A DNA stretch of 15,971 bases from JAAXKN01 sp050258415 (GCA_050258415.1 JBLMYS010000182.1:1-15971), one strand, 5' to 3'; counted from the stretch's first letter, positions 8,705-15,971 are shown. Program-made: numbers and translations. Notes: a model not told the origin generated them from the sequence alone.

Positions 8705-9059
8705 AACTGTTCCTTTTGTTTTGGGTTAATTAATTAAACTGACAGTTTGCGGTATACTCCGCTGCTGCCTTTCGAACCAGGTCCATCTGATCTATAATTG
8801 GAGTAGACTGCACCCTAAAAAGATTGCAGTCTACTCCCCAAAAAAGCTCAGTAATATTTCTTTAAAATATTTTTCGCGGACATTAATCATTAACCCTAAA
8901 CACAAGAGAACAAAACATTGGAACCCAAAACGAAAACGTACAAACACTAAATCAGAGCATAACACACCATCAACCGTGATCATGCCGGAAACAAAAAAAT
9001 TATCAGAGTGTATAAGTAAACCAGTTAAAGGCTTGAAGAGCCCTTTATGGCATATTTTT
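8705..9059. other. 355-base intergenic region upstream of the FG-GAP protein gene
   Basis: No convincing coding sequence. It must contain the minus-strand promoter of the FG-GAP gene, but I could not pick a clear promoter. Visible elements are a 12-base AT palindrome TTAATTAATTAA at 8726-8737, a perfect 13-bp inverted repeat at 8800-8837, and a weak stem AAAGGCT/AGCCCTTT at 9027-9046 just downstream of the isomerase gene. The weak stem is followed on the minus strand by no proper T run. A 10-base direct repeat (TTTATGGCAT, 9044-9053 and 9059-9068) overlaps the isomerase stop codon. The middle part is A-rich and featureless. Confidence 0.6.
8800..8837. repeat. Perfect 13-bp inverted repeat in the leader of the FG-GAP gene
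   Basis: GGAGTAGACTGCA (8800-8812) is exactly complementary to TGCAGTCTACTCC (8825-8837), with a 12-base spacer. It lies about 96-133 bases upstream of the FG-GAP start codon. On the minus strand a T6 run precedes it and AATTATAG follows, so it is not a standard terminator in that direction; the plus strand is followed by an A run. It could be a regulator-binding operator, a 5'-leader hairpin, or the remnant of a small inverted-repeat element. No coding sequence lies inside it. Confidence 0.75.
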
Positions 9060-10898
9060 TTATGGCATGTTCAGCTGCTTTTTCCATGCTTCAACCCAAT
9101 TGCTGAATGGAACCGTGAGCGGAACCGCCATTAGCCTGCCGCCAAATCCCATGTAGCGGTAGGCAAAAATATTCATATTTAATGCATCAGCTGAATTTAA
9201 GGCATCCTCATTAACACTGACACCGTAACTTTTGGCCAGCGTAGCCGTGTAACGCGTAAGTTTCTGAAGATATTCCTCATTTATTAGGTCTTTGGAAGTC
9301 ATGCTGCTGCTTTTCCCAGCTTTATTGTCCTTAAGGCCGACCTTGTCTGTTTTTTTACCGATCAGCTTAAAGATTGAATACCCATCCTCGGTTTTGAGAG
9401 GACCGTAAACATCACCGACTTTCATTTCTCCTGCAATTCTGCCAATCTCACCATACATGCTTGTCGGAAAAAAACCGAATTCACCGCTTTTTTCCCTTGT
9501 CCACTCTCTTTTGGTGTATCTGCGGGCAAGTTCATGTATATCTATATGGTTGTTCAAACCGTCTAATATTTTTTCAACTGTTTCCAGGCTGTCTGTCAGT
9601 ACTTCAGCTATATTAACCATTGGAACGGAAACCTCGTCCTTTGCCTCAAGCTGCTTTCTTACTGACTCCAGGTCACCGGGGTTGGCCTTAACAGAGTCCA
9701 TTATCTGCGACTTCAGTACCTGTGACAGAAAGCTGTCGCGCCACATCTGAATGGATTGTTTAACCTCCGGCAGATTTTGAAGACCCTTCCTGAAGCCTTC
9801 CTCAGCAAGGAGTTCATTTTCTATATAATATTTGACCCTGTGGTCCAGCTTTGCCCTGAGCACTCCCGGCTCAACTGAAGAGCTGACAAAACCATCAAAG
9901 GCAACTTCATCTAAAAACTTTTTCAATGAAACCGGATTGGAATCCAGGCTGATGAATGTCATCTTAAGACTGTCTGGCCCGAACTCCTTTTCAATCCTCA
10001 TAAAATCAGGTATGCTGACAAAAGGCTTTTCCTTATCCGGAACTTTAGAATCCTGTCTTTTTTCGGTAAGGATTTTTATAACCTTGTCGGCAAAACTCCA
10101 GAACATGTAGCCGTCGACGTTAACTTTCCTTCCGGCAAAGAAACTCTTATAATATCTCTGATATATAACGTCATTGGCTCTGTTATCCAGTATCTTTCTG
10201 GCCTCGCCGACTACTTTTTCCCTTTCCTTAGCAGAGGTGGAATACCTGTCGATGCGCTTGGCAAGCCTGAATATAAGCCACCCGTCCAGAGAATGGACAG
10301 GATCGGTATACATTCCAGGCTTCAGATTGAAGAGTGTTTCTTCAAGTGAACTGTCCACCTCACCAAAAGAAACCTCAAGAAGGGAATCTTTCGCTAAAGC
10401 AGAGTTCTTTTCGAGCAAAGAATTAAAAGGAACGCCTTTTTTCAGGGAATTGTAGAGAGCCTGAGCCCCTTTTTCATCCTGGGCCTTCAGGCAGTCGAGC
10501 TTGAGTTTATACCTGTTCTTTTGGACGGCTTTGTCAAGTTCAGCATTTGTAATATTGACCCTGCTGCTGATCTCATGCTTGTAAAGAGCATCCCTGACGT
10601 ACATCTTCTCTATAGTTTTAAACGTGGAATTCATGACAGCAGAAGTATCGTAACCAAGGTCACGCGCCTTCTGAGCCAGGAGCTTCTCAGCAATTATGGT
10701 ATAGAGAAATTCAGACTTGGGATCCTTCGAAAGTTTTCCCTTCTCACTCTTGGGCCACGGTGTAAGAGCAAAACGCTCTTTTATCTCCGAAGCACTTACA
10801 GTGGCGTTACCAACTTTCGCAACAACCTGATCTTCAACCTGAGCACTGATATTTATACTGACACCAAATAGGACTGCAAATAATAAGTTTTTCTTCAT
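9060..10898 (-). CDS. Periplasmic peptidyl-prolyl cis-trans isomerase, SurA/PpiC type with two parvulin-like modules
   Basis: 612 residues. Residues 1-20 are a signal peptide (MKKNLLFAVLFGVSINISAQ). Residues about 21-125 form a SurA-like helical chaperone part (VVAKVGNATVSASEIKERF, a typical start for this family). A first, degenerate parvulin module spans about 130-212 (YKLKLDCLKAQDEKGAQALY, then LKPGMYTDPVHSLDGWLIFRL). A long helical linker follows. A second, better preserved module spans about 425-515: HELARRYTKRE, SGEFGFFP, IAGEMKVGDVYGPLKTEDGYSIFKL. The last 95 residues are an extension I do not recognise. Proteins of this kind bind unfolded outer-membrane proteins in the periplasm and speed proline isomerisation. 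That fits a window rich in outer-membrane and secreted products, though it is not in an operon with them. At 612 residues it is longer than E. coli SurA (about 430). No strong Shine-Dalgarno precedes the ATG; a GAGG lies far upstream. The start is chosen because it gives the signal peptide. Confidence 0.88.
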   Translation of the reverse strand: MKKNLLFAVLFGVSINISAQVEDQVVAKVGNATVSASEIKERFALTPWPKSEKGKLSKDPKSEFLYTIIAEKLLAQKARDLGYDTSAVMNSTFKTIEKMYVRDALYKHEISSRVNITNAELDKAVQKNRYKLKLDCLKAQDEKGAQALYNSLKKGVPFNSLLEKNSALAKDSLLEVSFGEVDSSLEETLFNLKPGMYTDPVHSLDGWLIFRLAKRIDRYSTSAKEREKVVGEARKILDNRANDVIYQRYYKSFFAGRKVNVDGYMFWSFADKVIKILTEKRQDSKVPDKEKPFVSIPDFMRIEKEFGPDSLKMTFISLDSNPVSLKKFLDEVAFDGFVSSSVEPGVLRAKLDHRVKYYIENELLAEEGFRKGLQNLPEVKQSIQMWRDSFLSQVLKSQIMDSVKANPGDLESVRKQLEAKDEVSVPMVNIAEVLTDSLETVEKILDGLNNHIDIHELARRYTKREWTREKSGEFGFFPTSMYGEIGRIAGEMKVGDVYGPLKTEDGYSIFKLIGKKTDKVGLKDNKAGKSSSMTSKDLINEEYLQKLTRYTATLAKSYGVSVNEDALNSADALNMNIFAYRYMGFGGRLMAVPLTVPFSNWVEAWKKQLNMP

Positions 10899-11342
10899 TC
10901 CGTACTAAAACAAAGAGCCTCAAAAAGAACTCATTAGGTTATAAAAAATCGCGCAGCACATAATAAAATATTCTGCTCTTTAACTATTCCCCCAAACCAT
11001 CCCCGAAAAAAAATCAAGTCAAATTTACTAAAAAAATTCTTTAAATCAACAGTGGCAAATGACAAATAAATTAATTATCAGTGAAATACTTTGCTGCCGT
11101 AAGACATTTGCAAATAAGCCCGTTAGAAAAGGCACTTAAATTGTTTCTTTATGGATATGATGCCTTCTTTTTTACTACTGACTCAATGCAAAGAAACAGT
11201 AACTAAAAAGAGTAACCGTCTCATTATCGGAATTATCTCACTATTTCGAATACACTGCCGTAGAGGAACAAATACCTGCATCCTTATTGCTCTACGTGCC
11301 CTTAAAAATGCATATTTCATTATTTCTCACTAAGTTTACTTC

Positions 11343-11348
11343 TATAAT
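11343..11348 (+). promoter_or_regulatory. Possible -10 element of the glycosyltransferase gene
   Basis: TATAAT matches the sigma-70 -10 consensus exactly and lies 24 bases before the ATG. With a usual start point the leader would be only about 18 bases and would still include the ribosome binding site. No TTGACA-like box is visible 17 bases upstream (TTATTT at 11320-11325), and the sigma factor of this phylum may prefer other boxes. The call is therefore weak. Confidence 0.3.
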
Positions 11349-11357
11349 TAACCTTTT

Positions 11358-11367
11358 GGGAGGAAGG
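11358..11367 (+). promoter_or_regulatory. Strong ribosome binding site of the glycosyltransferase gene
   Basis: GGGAGGAAGG lies six bases before the ATG at 11373. It is the longest purine-rich Shine-Dalgarno match in the window and fixes the start codon of this gene. Confidence 0.75.
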
Positions 11368-11372
11368 CTATT

Positions 11373-12956
11373 ATGTCTGGAACGCTGGCTGAAGATAAGA
11401 AGTACAACACCACTGTTATTTTACTCGTACTTTCACTTTTAACGCTTTTAATCCATTTCTTTACGAATTATTTTACCCAGTTCGGAATTTTCCGCGATGA
11501 ATTATATTATATTTCCTGCAGCAGGAGGCCCGGAATGGGCTACGTTGACCAGCCTCCACTTTCAATCTTTCTTCTGGGCTTAAGCCGCCTGGCCTTCGGA
11601 GATTCACTCTTTGCGATCAGGATAATTCCGGCACTCTCGGGAGCATTAACTGTTATAATTATGGGACTTACTGTCCGCCGTATGGGAGGAGGCAAGTATG
11701 CCGTCATTTTATCCTCCATCTCCTACATTGCCGCTCCCATTTTCCTGGCAATGAATAATATCTATTCCATGAATGCCCTGGACATTCTCCTTTGGACACT
11801 TGCTTTCTACATCCTGGTTTTAATCCTGAGCCTGGATACAAATGAAAAAGACGCCGGATACTGGTTATTGCTTGGCGTTGTACTGGGGCTTGGCCTGATG
11901 AATAAAATAAGCATGATGTGGTTTGGTGGAGGGCTTTTCCTGGCGCTTCTGACCAGGCAGTACAGGCATTACCTTAAAACCCGGTGGCCATACGTTGCGG
12001 CATTAATTGCTTTTATTCTTTTTCTTCCCTTTATCGTATGGAACCTTACACACTCTTTAGCGCATCTTGAATTTATGCGCAATGCCTCGGGACTTAAATA
12101 CCGTTCTGTTACCCCGGTGGATTTTATTTTAGGGCAGTTTCTTCTGATGTTGCCTTTGAGCATACCCGTATGGGCCGCAGGCATATATTATTTCTTTTTC
12201 AGCGAAAAAGGGAAGCAGTTCCGCGCCGCGGGAATTATTTATCTGGCCACTATCGCCATACTTATTATTAACTGGCACAGCAAACCTGAATATGCCGCTC
12301 CGGCCTACCCGGTGCTTTTTGCGGGCGGTAGCGTTTTTATAGAAGAATTTATCAGAAAAAGAAGCTTAACATGGCTTAAGTACGCGCTTCCTGCCATGAT
12401 TTTGCTCTTTGCCATCCTCGTGGCCCCTTTTGTCCTTCCCTGCCTTCCCGTTAAAACATATATAGAATATAGCAGAATAACAGGTTTTCAGCCTGATGGA
12501 CATGAGGGGAAAGAGACTACGGAACTCCCGCAGCTTTATGCCGATATGTTCGGCTGGGAGAATATGGCAAAGACGGTCTCGGAAGTATACCTTTCGCTCC
12601 CGGAGGGTGAAAGAAATGACGCGTTTATTTTTGCGCAAAATTACGGCGAAGCCTCCGCCCTGGAATATTACAGCAAAAAATACCCATTGCCTAAGGTAAT
12701 GTCGCCCCACAACAGTTTCTGGGTCTGGGAGTATGAGGAATTAAAGGACCCGGCAAAGAAAAACAGCTATCAGACAGTAATAATAATCGGCGGGAAGGTG
12801 GAAGACCACCTGAAAGCGCTTGAAAGTGTGGCCCAAAAAGGAATAATTAAGAGCCAATATGCCATGCCATATGAAAATAACCTCCCCGTTTTTATAGGAA
12901 AAGGCTTCAAAATACCCGTTGAGGTAATTTGGAGGGCAGAGAAACACTTTATTTAA
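11373..12956 (+). CDS. Integral-membrane glycosyltransferase, GT39/PMT (ArnT-like) family
   Basis: 527 residues. A first membrane helix (about 14-34) is followed by a periplasmic loop with the family's acidic motif FRDELYY (40-46) and GYVDQPPL (56-63). About ten further hydrophobic segments run to about residue 357. A loop WHSKPEYAAPAYP (301-313) has the conserved basic and proline residues of this family. The C-terminal 160 residues are soluble, with NYGEASALEYYSKKY (423-437) and HNSFWVWEY (446-454), as in many bacterial PMT_2 proteins. Members move a sugar from a polyprenyl-phosphate donor to lipid A, a glycan or a protein on the outer face of the inner membrane. The acceptor and sugar here cannot be told. 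It is the only plus-strand gene, with no sugar-nucleotide or polyprenyl-transferase partner alongside, so it seems to act alone. It converges on the next gene with 17 bases between stop codons. Confidence 0.9.
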   Translation: MSGTLAEDKKYNTTVILLVLSLLTLLIHFFTNYFTQFGIFRDELYYISCSRRPGMGYVDQPPLSIFLLGLSRLAFGDSLFAIRIIPALSGALTVIIMGLTVRRMGGGKYAVILSSISYIAAPIFLAMNNIYSMNALDILLWTLAFYILVLILSLDTNEKDAGYWLLLGVVLGLGLMNKISMMWFGGGLFLALLTRQYRHYLKTRWPYVAALIAFILFLPFIVWNLTHSLAHLEFMRNASGLKYRSVTPVDFILGQFLLMLPLSIPVWAAGIYYFFFSEKGKQFRAAGIIYLATIAILIINWHSKPEYAAPAYPVLFAGGSVFIEEFIRKRSLTWLKYALPAMILLFAILVAPFVLPCLPVKTYIEYSRITGFQPDGHEGKETTELPQLYADMFGWENMAKTVSEVYLSLPEGERNDAFIFAQNYGEASALEYYSKKYPLPKVMSPHNSFWVWEYEELKDPAKKNSYQTVIIIGGKVEDHLKALESVAQKGIIKSQYAMPYENNLPVFIGKGFKIPVEVIWRAEKHFI

Positions 12957-12973
12957 GACACTCTATTTAGGGG

Positions 12974-15061
12974 TTACTTAAGAAAAACAAGCTTCCGGGT
13001 TTCGGTATAACTGCCTGACTTAAGATGACAGAAATATATCCCGCCCGGAAGATCCTGGGCGTTAAAGCGGATCTCATGCTTTCCTGCTGACATTTCCTGA
13101 TTTACCAGTCCTGTTACCTCGCGCCCCAGAGTATCAATTATCTTTATCTCAACTTTCCCGGCCTCGGGAATCTGATAGGGAATTACGGTTTCTGGATTAA
13201 ATGGATTCGGGTAATTCTGGAAGAGCCCGTAACCGCCCAAAGAGAGGCTTGGAGCAACGCTTGTGGTCTTTATGTAACCCGGCTGCGTCATCGCGCCGCT
13301 TTCTTTGCTTATTATGCTGTAAAGAACGGGATCGGCAAGAACTTTATCTGTCTTATAGCTTATTCCATCTATTATAATATCCGAATTAAGAAGACGGATG
13401 CCGTGGCTGTAATCGACATATGTATCTATATGTATATTGGTGAGTGGCTGAATAGCCGACCCGTCGAGCTTATGCCAGCCGTAGATAACCACATGGCGTG
13501 GCCTGGTGGGATCAGTGATCTTGTTGCTTAGAACAACGTCTTTCTTGGTTCCACCCGTCAGCTGCCCCAGGTTTCCGGCTGAGGCAACCCTCTCGGAATC
13601 AATGGCCTTATTGTGATCAATAAATTTTGAGACCAGCTCATTTGCATTCCCAACGGGAGCATAAGTAACAGGGGCAAGTTTTACTTCAGAATGAGCGTAA
13701 ATATCGTCCACAAGCTTGCTTGTGGGCATAGTTGCACCTATTAGATTTGCAAGCCTCTGTGCTGTAATGGGACCCATCGGTATGCGGCAGAAGTCAGTAT
13801 TGGAGCCAATTGCAAGGTAATCCGGGGCAACATCGTAGGTTACAGAGTGGCTTATTCCCGCGGCGTCTTTTAACGTAGTACTAATTGTAACCAAATTTCT
13901 TAAGAAATCCGGCACATTGCCTCTTGAAATTTCATTATATATTTCAGCTTCCCTCTGCTCAAAGGTCATGTACTGAACTTTCTGCATAAAGGCTGAGCCT
14001 GTAAGACTGTTTGAAGGGCGGGGAGGAAGATTAAGTGTTTTGGGAATATAAACTTCTGTCTGGATTAAATCCGTATAGGCCCTTTGACCGTAATAGCTGT
14101 ATCCATCGCCTTCATTAGGGGTGCCTGAAGTCATTGTCTGAATAAATCCGTTCAACTCAACCTGCACTGTGTGTAATATCTGCCTTCCGGGGTTTTCCTT
14201 CAGAATAATCTTAATTCTGCCGTTAAGAGCCGTATATTTAATAAATGACGTATCTGACTGGATTGTAAAATTAAAGAACTGCGCGAGATATTTCTGCATC
14301 AGTTTCGTCCTGTACCATGTGCCGCCCGTTGCGCTTACAACAGGTTTGCCGTTATATAGTGCTATGCTGTCGTTATAGGCTATAACGCTTAAAAAGTGAC
14401 TGTCTGAAGATTTAAGCCACTGCGCCAGTTTTTTGCCGTATGTGTCGTCGTAATTATAGTCGCTGTCTAGAAAAGAGATCCTCTTGACGTAATCCGGAAT
14501 TGAATCCATGGCGTTCATAAAGCTGAAAGTAAACCCGCCTCCGCCGCTGTGGCCCGAAAGGACCACAAATGGATTATAGTCCTTAAAAATATTTTTCACC
14601 GAATCTACTATATTCTTAACAAGAATTGCATTATCCGGGTGTTTACTTCTCCACGATGGCCAGCTTTTCTGATCGGTCATAAGGTATATAATAACGAGGT
14701 TATAATCTTTCATCTTCCGGCGCAGGAATCTTGCCTGCGCTCCGATATGCTGTATGTCAAAGTGCCAGTCGTCTCCTGAGGCTAATTTCTTGCCGATGGT
14801 CTGTTCTATTGTGTTGCCATTAGGAAGCGCAAAGAAAACGAGTCCCGTGGGCTTATTTTTGTCTATTGAGGAGTCAGCCGGAGCATTGATCTGAATCCTG
14901 ACTTCAGGACTAATAGTAAAGTTCTGTATCTGCTCGTTAAAAAAAGGGCTTTTTACAAATCCCTTCAGCCTTCCGGGAGTATTCTGGGCGTTTACTGACA
15001 CAGGTGATAAAATCTGAGAGATTAAAATGAATAATAAACAGAAGATATATCTCAAACCCAT
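12974..15061 (-). CDS. Secreted alpha/beta-hydrolase-like protein fused to an uncharacterised domain, with T9SS tail
   Basis: 695 residues. Residues 1-26 are a signal peptide ending VNAQ. Residues about 50-345 resemble an alpha/beta hydrolase: GLVFFALPNGN (73-83), a strand VIIYLMTD, then FVVLSGHSGGGG (165-176) with Ser172 at a G-x-S-x-G nucleophile elbow. FLDSDYNYDD (197-206) offers a possible acidic partner in Asp199 or Asp201. A catalytic His is not obvious. Residues about 355-595 form a region I cannot name, with dense motifs: DYLAIGSNTDFCRIPMGP (414-431), KKDVVLSNK (506-514), VVIYGWHKLDG (524-534), IQPLTNIHIDTYVDYSHGIR (537-556). Residues 610-695 are a T9SS sorting domain: LFQNYPNPFNPET, IKIIDTLGREV, ending LVFLK. 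AGGA lies about ten bases before the ATG. The product is probably extracellular or on the surface. An esterase or peptidase function is possible but unproven. Confidence 0.87.
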   Translation of the reverse strand: MGLRYIFCLLFILISQILSPVSVNAQNTPGRLKGFVKSPFFNEQIQNFTISPEVRIQINAPADSSIDKNKPTGLVFFALPNGNTIEQTIGKKLASGDDWHFDIQHIGAQARFLRRKMKDYNLVIIYLMTDQKSWPSWRSKHPDNAILVKNIVDSVKNIFKDYNPFVVLSGHSGGGGFTFSFMNAMDSIPDYVKRISFLDSDYNYDDTYGKKLAQWLKSSDSHFLSVIAYNDSIALYNGKPVVSATGGTWYRTKLMQKYLAQFFNFTIQSDTSFIKYTALNGRIKIILKENPGRQILHTVQVELNGFIQTMTSGTPNEGDGYSYYGQRAYTDLIQTEVYIPKTLNLPPRPSNSLTGSAFMQKVQYMTFEQREAEIYNEISRGNVPDFLRNLVTISTTLKDAAGISHSVTYDVAPDYLAIGSNTDFCRIPMGPITAQRLANLIGATMPTSKLVDDIYAHSEVKLAPVTYAPVGNANELVSKFIDHNKAIDSERVASAGNLGQLTGGTKKDVVLSNKITDPTRPRHVVIYGWHKLDGSAIQPLTNIHIDTYVDYSHGIRLLNSDIIIDGISYKTDKVLADPVLYSIISKESGAMTQPGYIKTTSVAPSLSLGGYGLFQNYPNPFNPETVIPYQIPEAGKVEIKIIDTLGREVTGLVNQEMSAGKHEIRFNAQDLPGGIYFCHLKSGSYTETRKLVFLK

Positions 15062-15293
15062 TGCTGTTTAGTCCTAAAGTTAAGTTTGTAATTATTTCAG
15101 GTAAAACTAAGACTTTTAGACTAAAATTAGAACAAAAATTAAAATTTATTTCCCCGCATCCGGCTTTGCGCACAGTTACATTCAAATGCCGCGGCCAGCG
15201 GCATCATATCGATAGCCCCCGGGCGCAGCCCGGCGGGTGGGGGTGGGGTGGCGGCGCGACAACGGGCGGCGGGCGGCGCGACGCCGGAATAAT
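15062..15293. repeat. Intergenic region with an abnormally GC-rich, G-run and hairpin-rich tract
   Basis: The part next to the hydrolase gene (15062-15150) is AT-rich and presumably holds its promoter. From 15186 the composition changes sharply. A perfect 7-bp hairpin ATGCCGC/GCGGCAT with a 5-base loop occupies 15186-15204. From 15215 to 15287 I count only 8 A/T in 73 bases. That stretch holds a CCGGGC/GCCCGG hairpin, plus-strand G runs of 3, 5 and 4 separated by single T (15235-15248), and an 11-base direct repeat GGCGGCGCGAC (15250-15260 and 15272-15282). It lies directly downstream of the histidine kinase stop. No coding sequence is called. It may be a structured transcript end, a small repeat element, or a sequencing or assembly artefact. 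Confidence 0.6.
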
Positions 15294-15971
15294 TTAAGCC
15301 GGAAGCGTGAAATAAAAAGTTGCGCCTTTTCCCTCTTCTGATTCAACCCAGATGTTTCCACCGTGGTGCTCAACAATTCTCTTGCAGATTGCAAGACCTA
15401 TTCCGGTACCGGGATATGCCTCCCTTTCGTGCAGACGTTGGAATATTACGAATATCTTGTCGAAGAATTCCGGGGCAATCCCGATTCCGTTGTCTTTTAT
15501 GGAAAAGAGCCACTGCCCGTCTTTTTTCTCTGTGCCAATCCTGATTTCAGGATCAACCGCACCCCTGAACTTTATGGCATTTGAGATGAGATTCTGAAAA
15601 ACCTGGCGGATCTGCGTTGAATCGGCATTTATTACAGGAAGCTTCCCGTATATGATTTTTGCTCTGTTTTCTTCAATTGCCACCTTCAGGTCGGCCGTCA
15701 CATTCTGCATAACGATGTTTAAGTCAGTTGGCGCAAGGTTTTCACCCTTTGTCGTAATCCGCGAGAATGAAAGCAGATCCTGAATAAGAGACTTCATTCT
15801 GACTGAGCCTTCAACTATAAACTCAATGAGCTGGTCGGCACTTGCGTCAAATTTATCCCTGTATCTCCTAGATAGCATCTGCGTACAGTTGGAAATCATT
15901 CTAAGAGGCTCCTGCAGGTCGTGAGAAGCCACATATGCAAACTGCTCAAGTTCCTCATTTGAGCGCTTCAG
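15294..15971 (-). CDS. Sensor histidine kinase, C-terminal 225 residues (N-terminus beyond window)
   Basis: The frame is open to the right edge of the window, so this is a partial gene; the in-frame GTG at 15932 is an internal Val, not the start. The visible part begins LKRSNEELEQFAYVASHDLQ, the end of a coiled linker running into the HisKA dimerisation domain with phosphoacceptor His (residue 17 of the fragment) in SHDLQEPLRM. The ATPase domain has the N box (QNLISNAIKF), G1 box (DNGIGI), F box (IFVIFQRLH) and G2 box (GTGIGLAICKRI), ending ATFYFTLPA. All catalytic boxes are intact. The SHDLQEPLR type commonly follows PAS or GAF sensor domains, so an upstream PAS region is expected but not seen. 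No response regulator gene lies downstream; the next gene on this strand is the secreted hydrolase-like protein, across a GC-rich gap. Confidence 0.93.
   Translation of the reverse strand: MKRSNEELEQFAYVASHDLQEPLRMISNCTQMLSRRYRDKFDASADQLIEFIVEGSVRMKSLIQDLLSFSRITTKGENLAPTDLNIVMQNVTADLKVAIEENRAKIIYGKLPVINADSTQIRQVFQNLISNAIKFRGAVDPEIRIGTEKKDGQWLFSIKDNGIGIAPEFFDKIFVIFQRLHEREAYPGTGIGLAICKRIVEHHGGNIWVESEEGKGATFYFTLPA

Larger units (their letters stand above)
10899..11372. other. 474-base divergent intergenic region
   Basis: This AT-rich region separates the minus-strand isomerase from the plus-strand glycosyltransferase, so it should hold both promoters. Visible elements are a 10-base palindrome ATTTGCAAAT at 11105-11114, a TATAAT at 11343-11348, and the strong ribosome binding site of the glycosyltransferase. 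A 60-codon open frame at 11151-11333 has no ribosome binding site and an unremarkable product, and I do not call it a gene. No RNA gene or mobile element is evident. Confidence 0.55.

Noticed and set aside
8726..8737. TTAATTAATTAA palindrome as a regulator site
   Set aside because: AT-only palindromes arise easily in an AT-rich spacer; no second copy or promoter context was seen, so it is only mentioned in the spacer entry.
9457..10871. Plus-strand open frames opposite the isomerase gene
   Set aside because: Shadows of the coding strand; products are Ser/Phe/Leu-rich without domains.
11151..11333. 60-codon open frame in the divergent intergenic region
   Set aside because: No ribosome binding site, no recognisable motif or signal peptide, and composition like non-coding sequence; most likely chance.
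15061..15297. Open frames across the GC-rich tract
   Set aside because: Products are low-complexity Arg/Gly/Pro-rich reading of the GC tract, without ribosome binding sites.
15294..15932. Histidine kinase starting at the GTG at 15932
   Set aside because: That start would cut into the HisKA helix just before the phosphoacceptor His, and the frame continues open to the window edge with typical linker sequence, so the gene is partial.
1..15971. CRISPR arrays, transposases, phage or defence genes, rRNA and tRNA genes
   Set aside because: No regular spaced repeats, no integrase or transposase motifs and no tRNA-like or rRNA sequence were recognised by eye on either strand.

Overview
The window looks like a chromosomal piece from a member of the Bacteroidota/Chlorobi/Ignavibacteria side of the FCB group, most likely an Ignavibacteria-type organism. 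The evidence is two secreted proteins with the type IX secretion (T9SS) tail built around QNYPNPFNP, a third with a related VVPNPY tail, and a TonB-dependent receptor with an N-terminal carboxypeptidase-regulatory domain. The genes also have recognisable Shine-Dalgarno sequences (GGAG, GAGG, AGGA), which are rare in classical Bacteroidetes. The taxonomic call is inference; there is no rRNA or tRNA in the window.

Layout from left to right. Positions 1-6644 (minus strand) hold a probable export operon read right to left: a TonB-dependent outer-membrane receptor (3804-6644), a very large secreted Asp/Gly-rich protein with a fibronectin-like domain and T9SS-type tail (208-3777, 26 bases downstream), a GC-rich stem-loop, and the signal-peptide start of a further exported protein that leaves the window at base 1. 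An intrinsic terminator (6691-6724) separates this group from a secreted FG-GAP protein with seven repeats (6740-8704), which has its own 355-base upstream region containing a perfect 13-bp inverted repeat. Next is a periplasmic SurA-like peptidyl-prolyl isomerase (9060-10898).

A 474-base divergent intergenic region leads to the only plus-strand gene, a membrane glycosyltransferase of the ArnT/PMT type (11373-12956). It converges, with only 17 bases between stop codons, on a secreted protein (12974-15061) that joins an alpha/beta-hydrolase-like region to a large region I cannot name and a T9SS tail. Upstream of that gene is an abnormally GC-rich, G-run-rich tract (about 15186-15287). The window ends inside a sensor histidine kinase (15294-15971, N-terminus missing).

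Functionally, most of the window serves the cell envelope: outer-membrane uptake, surface or secreted proteins delivered by Sec then T9SS, a periplasmic folding factor that could help outer-membrane proteins mature, and a lipid-linked sugar transferase. The most worthwhile leads are the hydrolase/unknown-domain fusion, the GC-rich tract, and the pairing of the receptor with the large Asp-rich secreted protein without a SusD partner. No CRISPR array, transposase, phage gene, RNA gene or defence system was seen.
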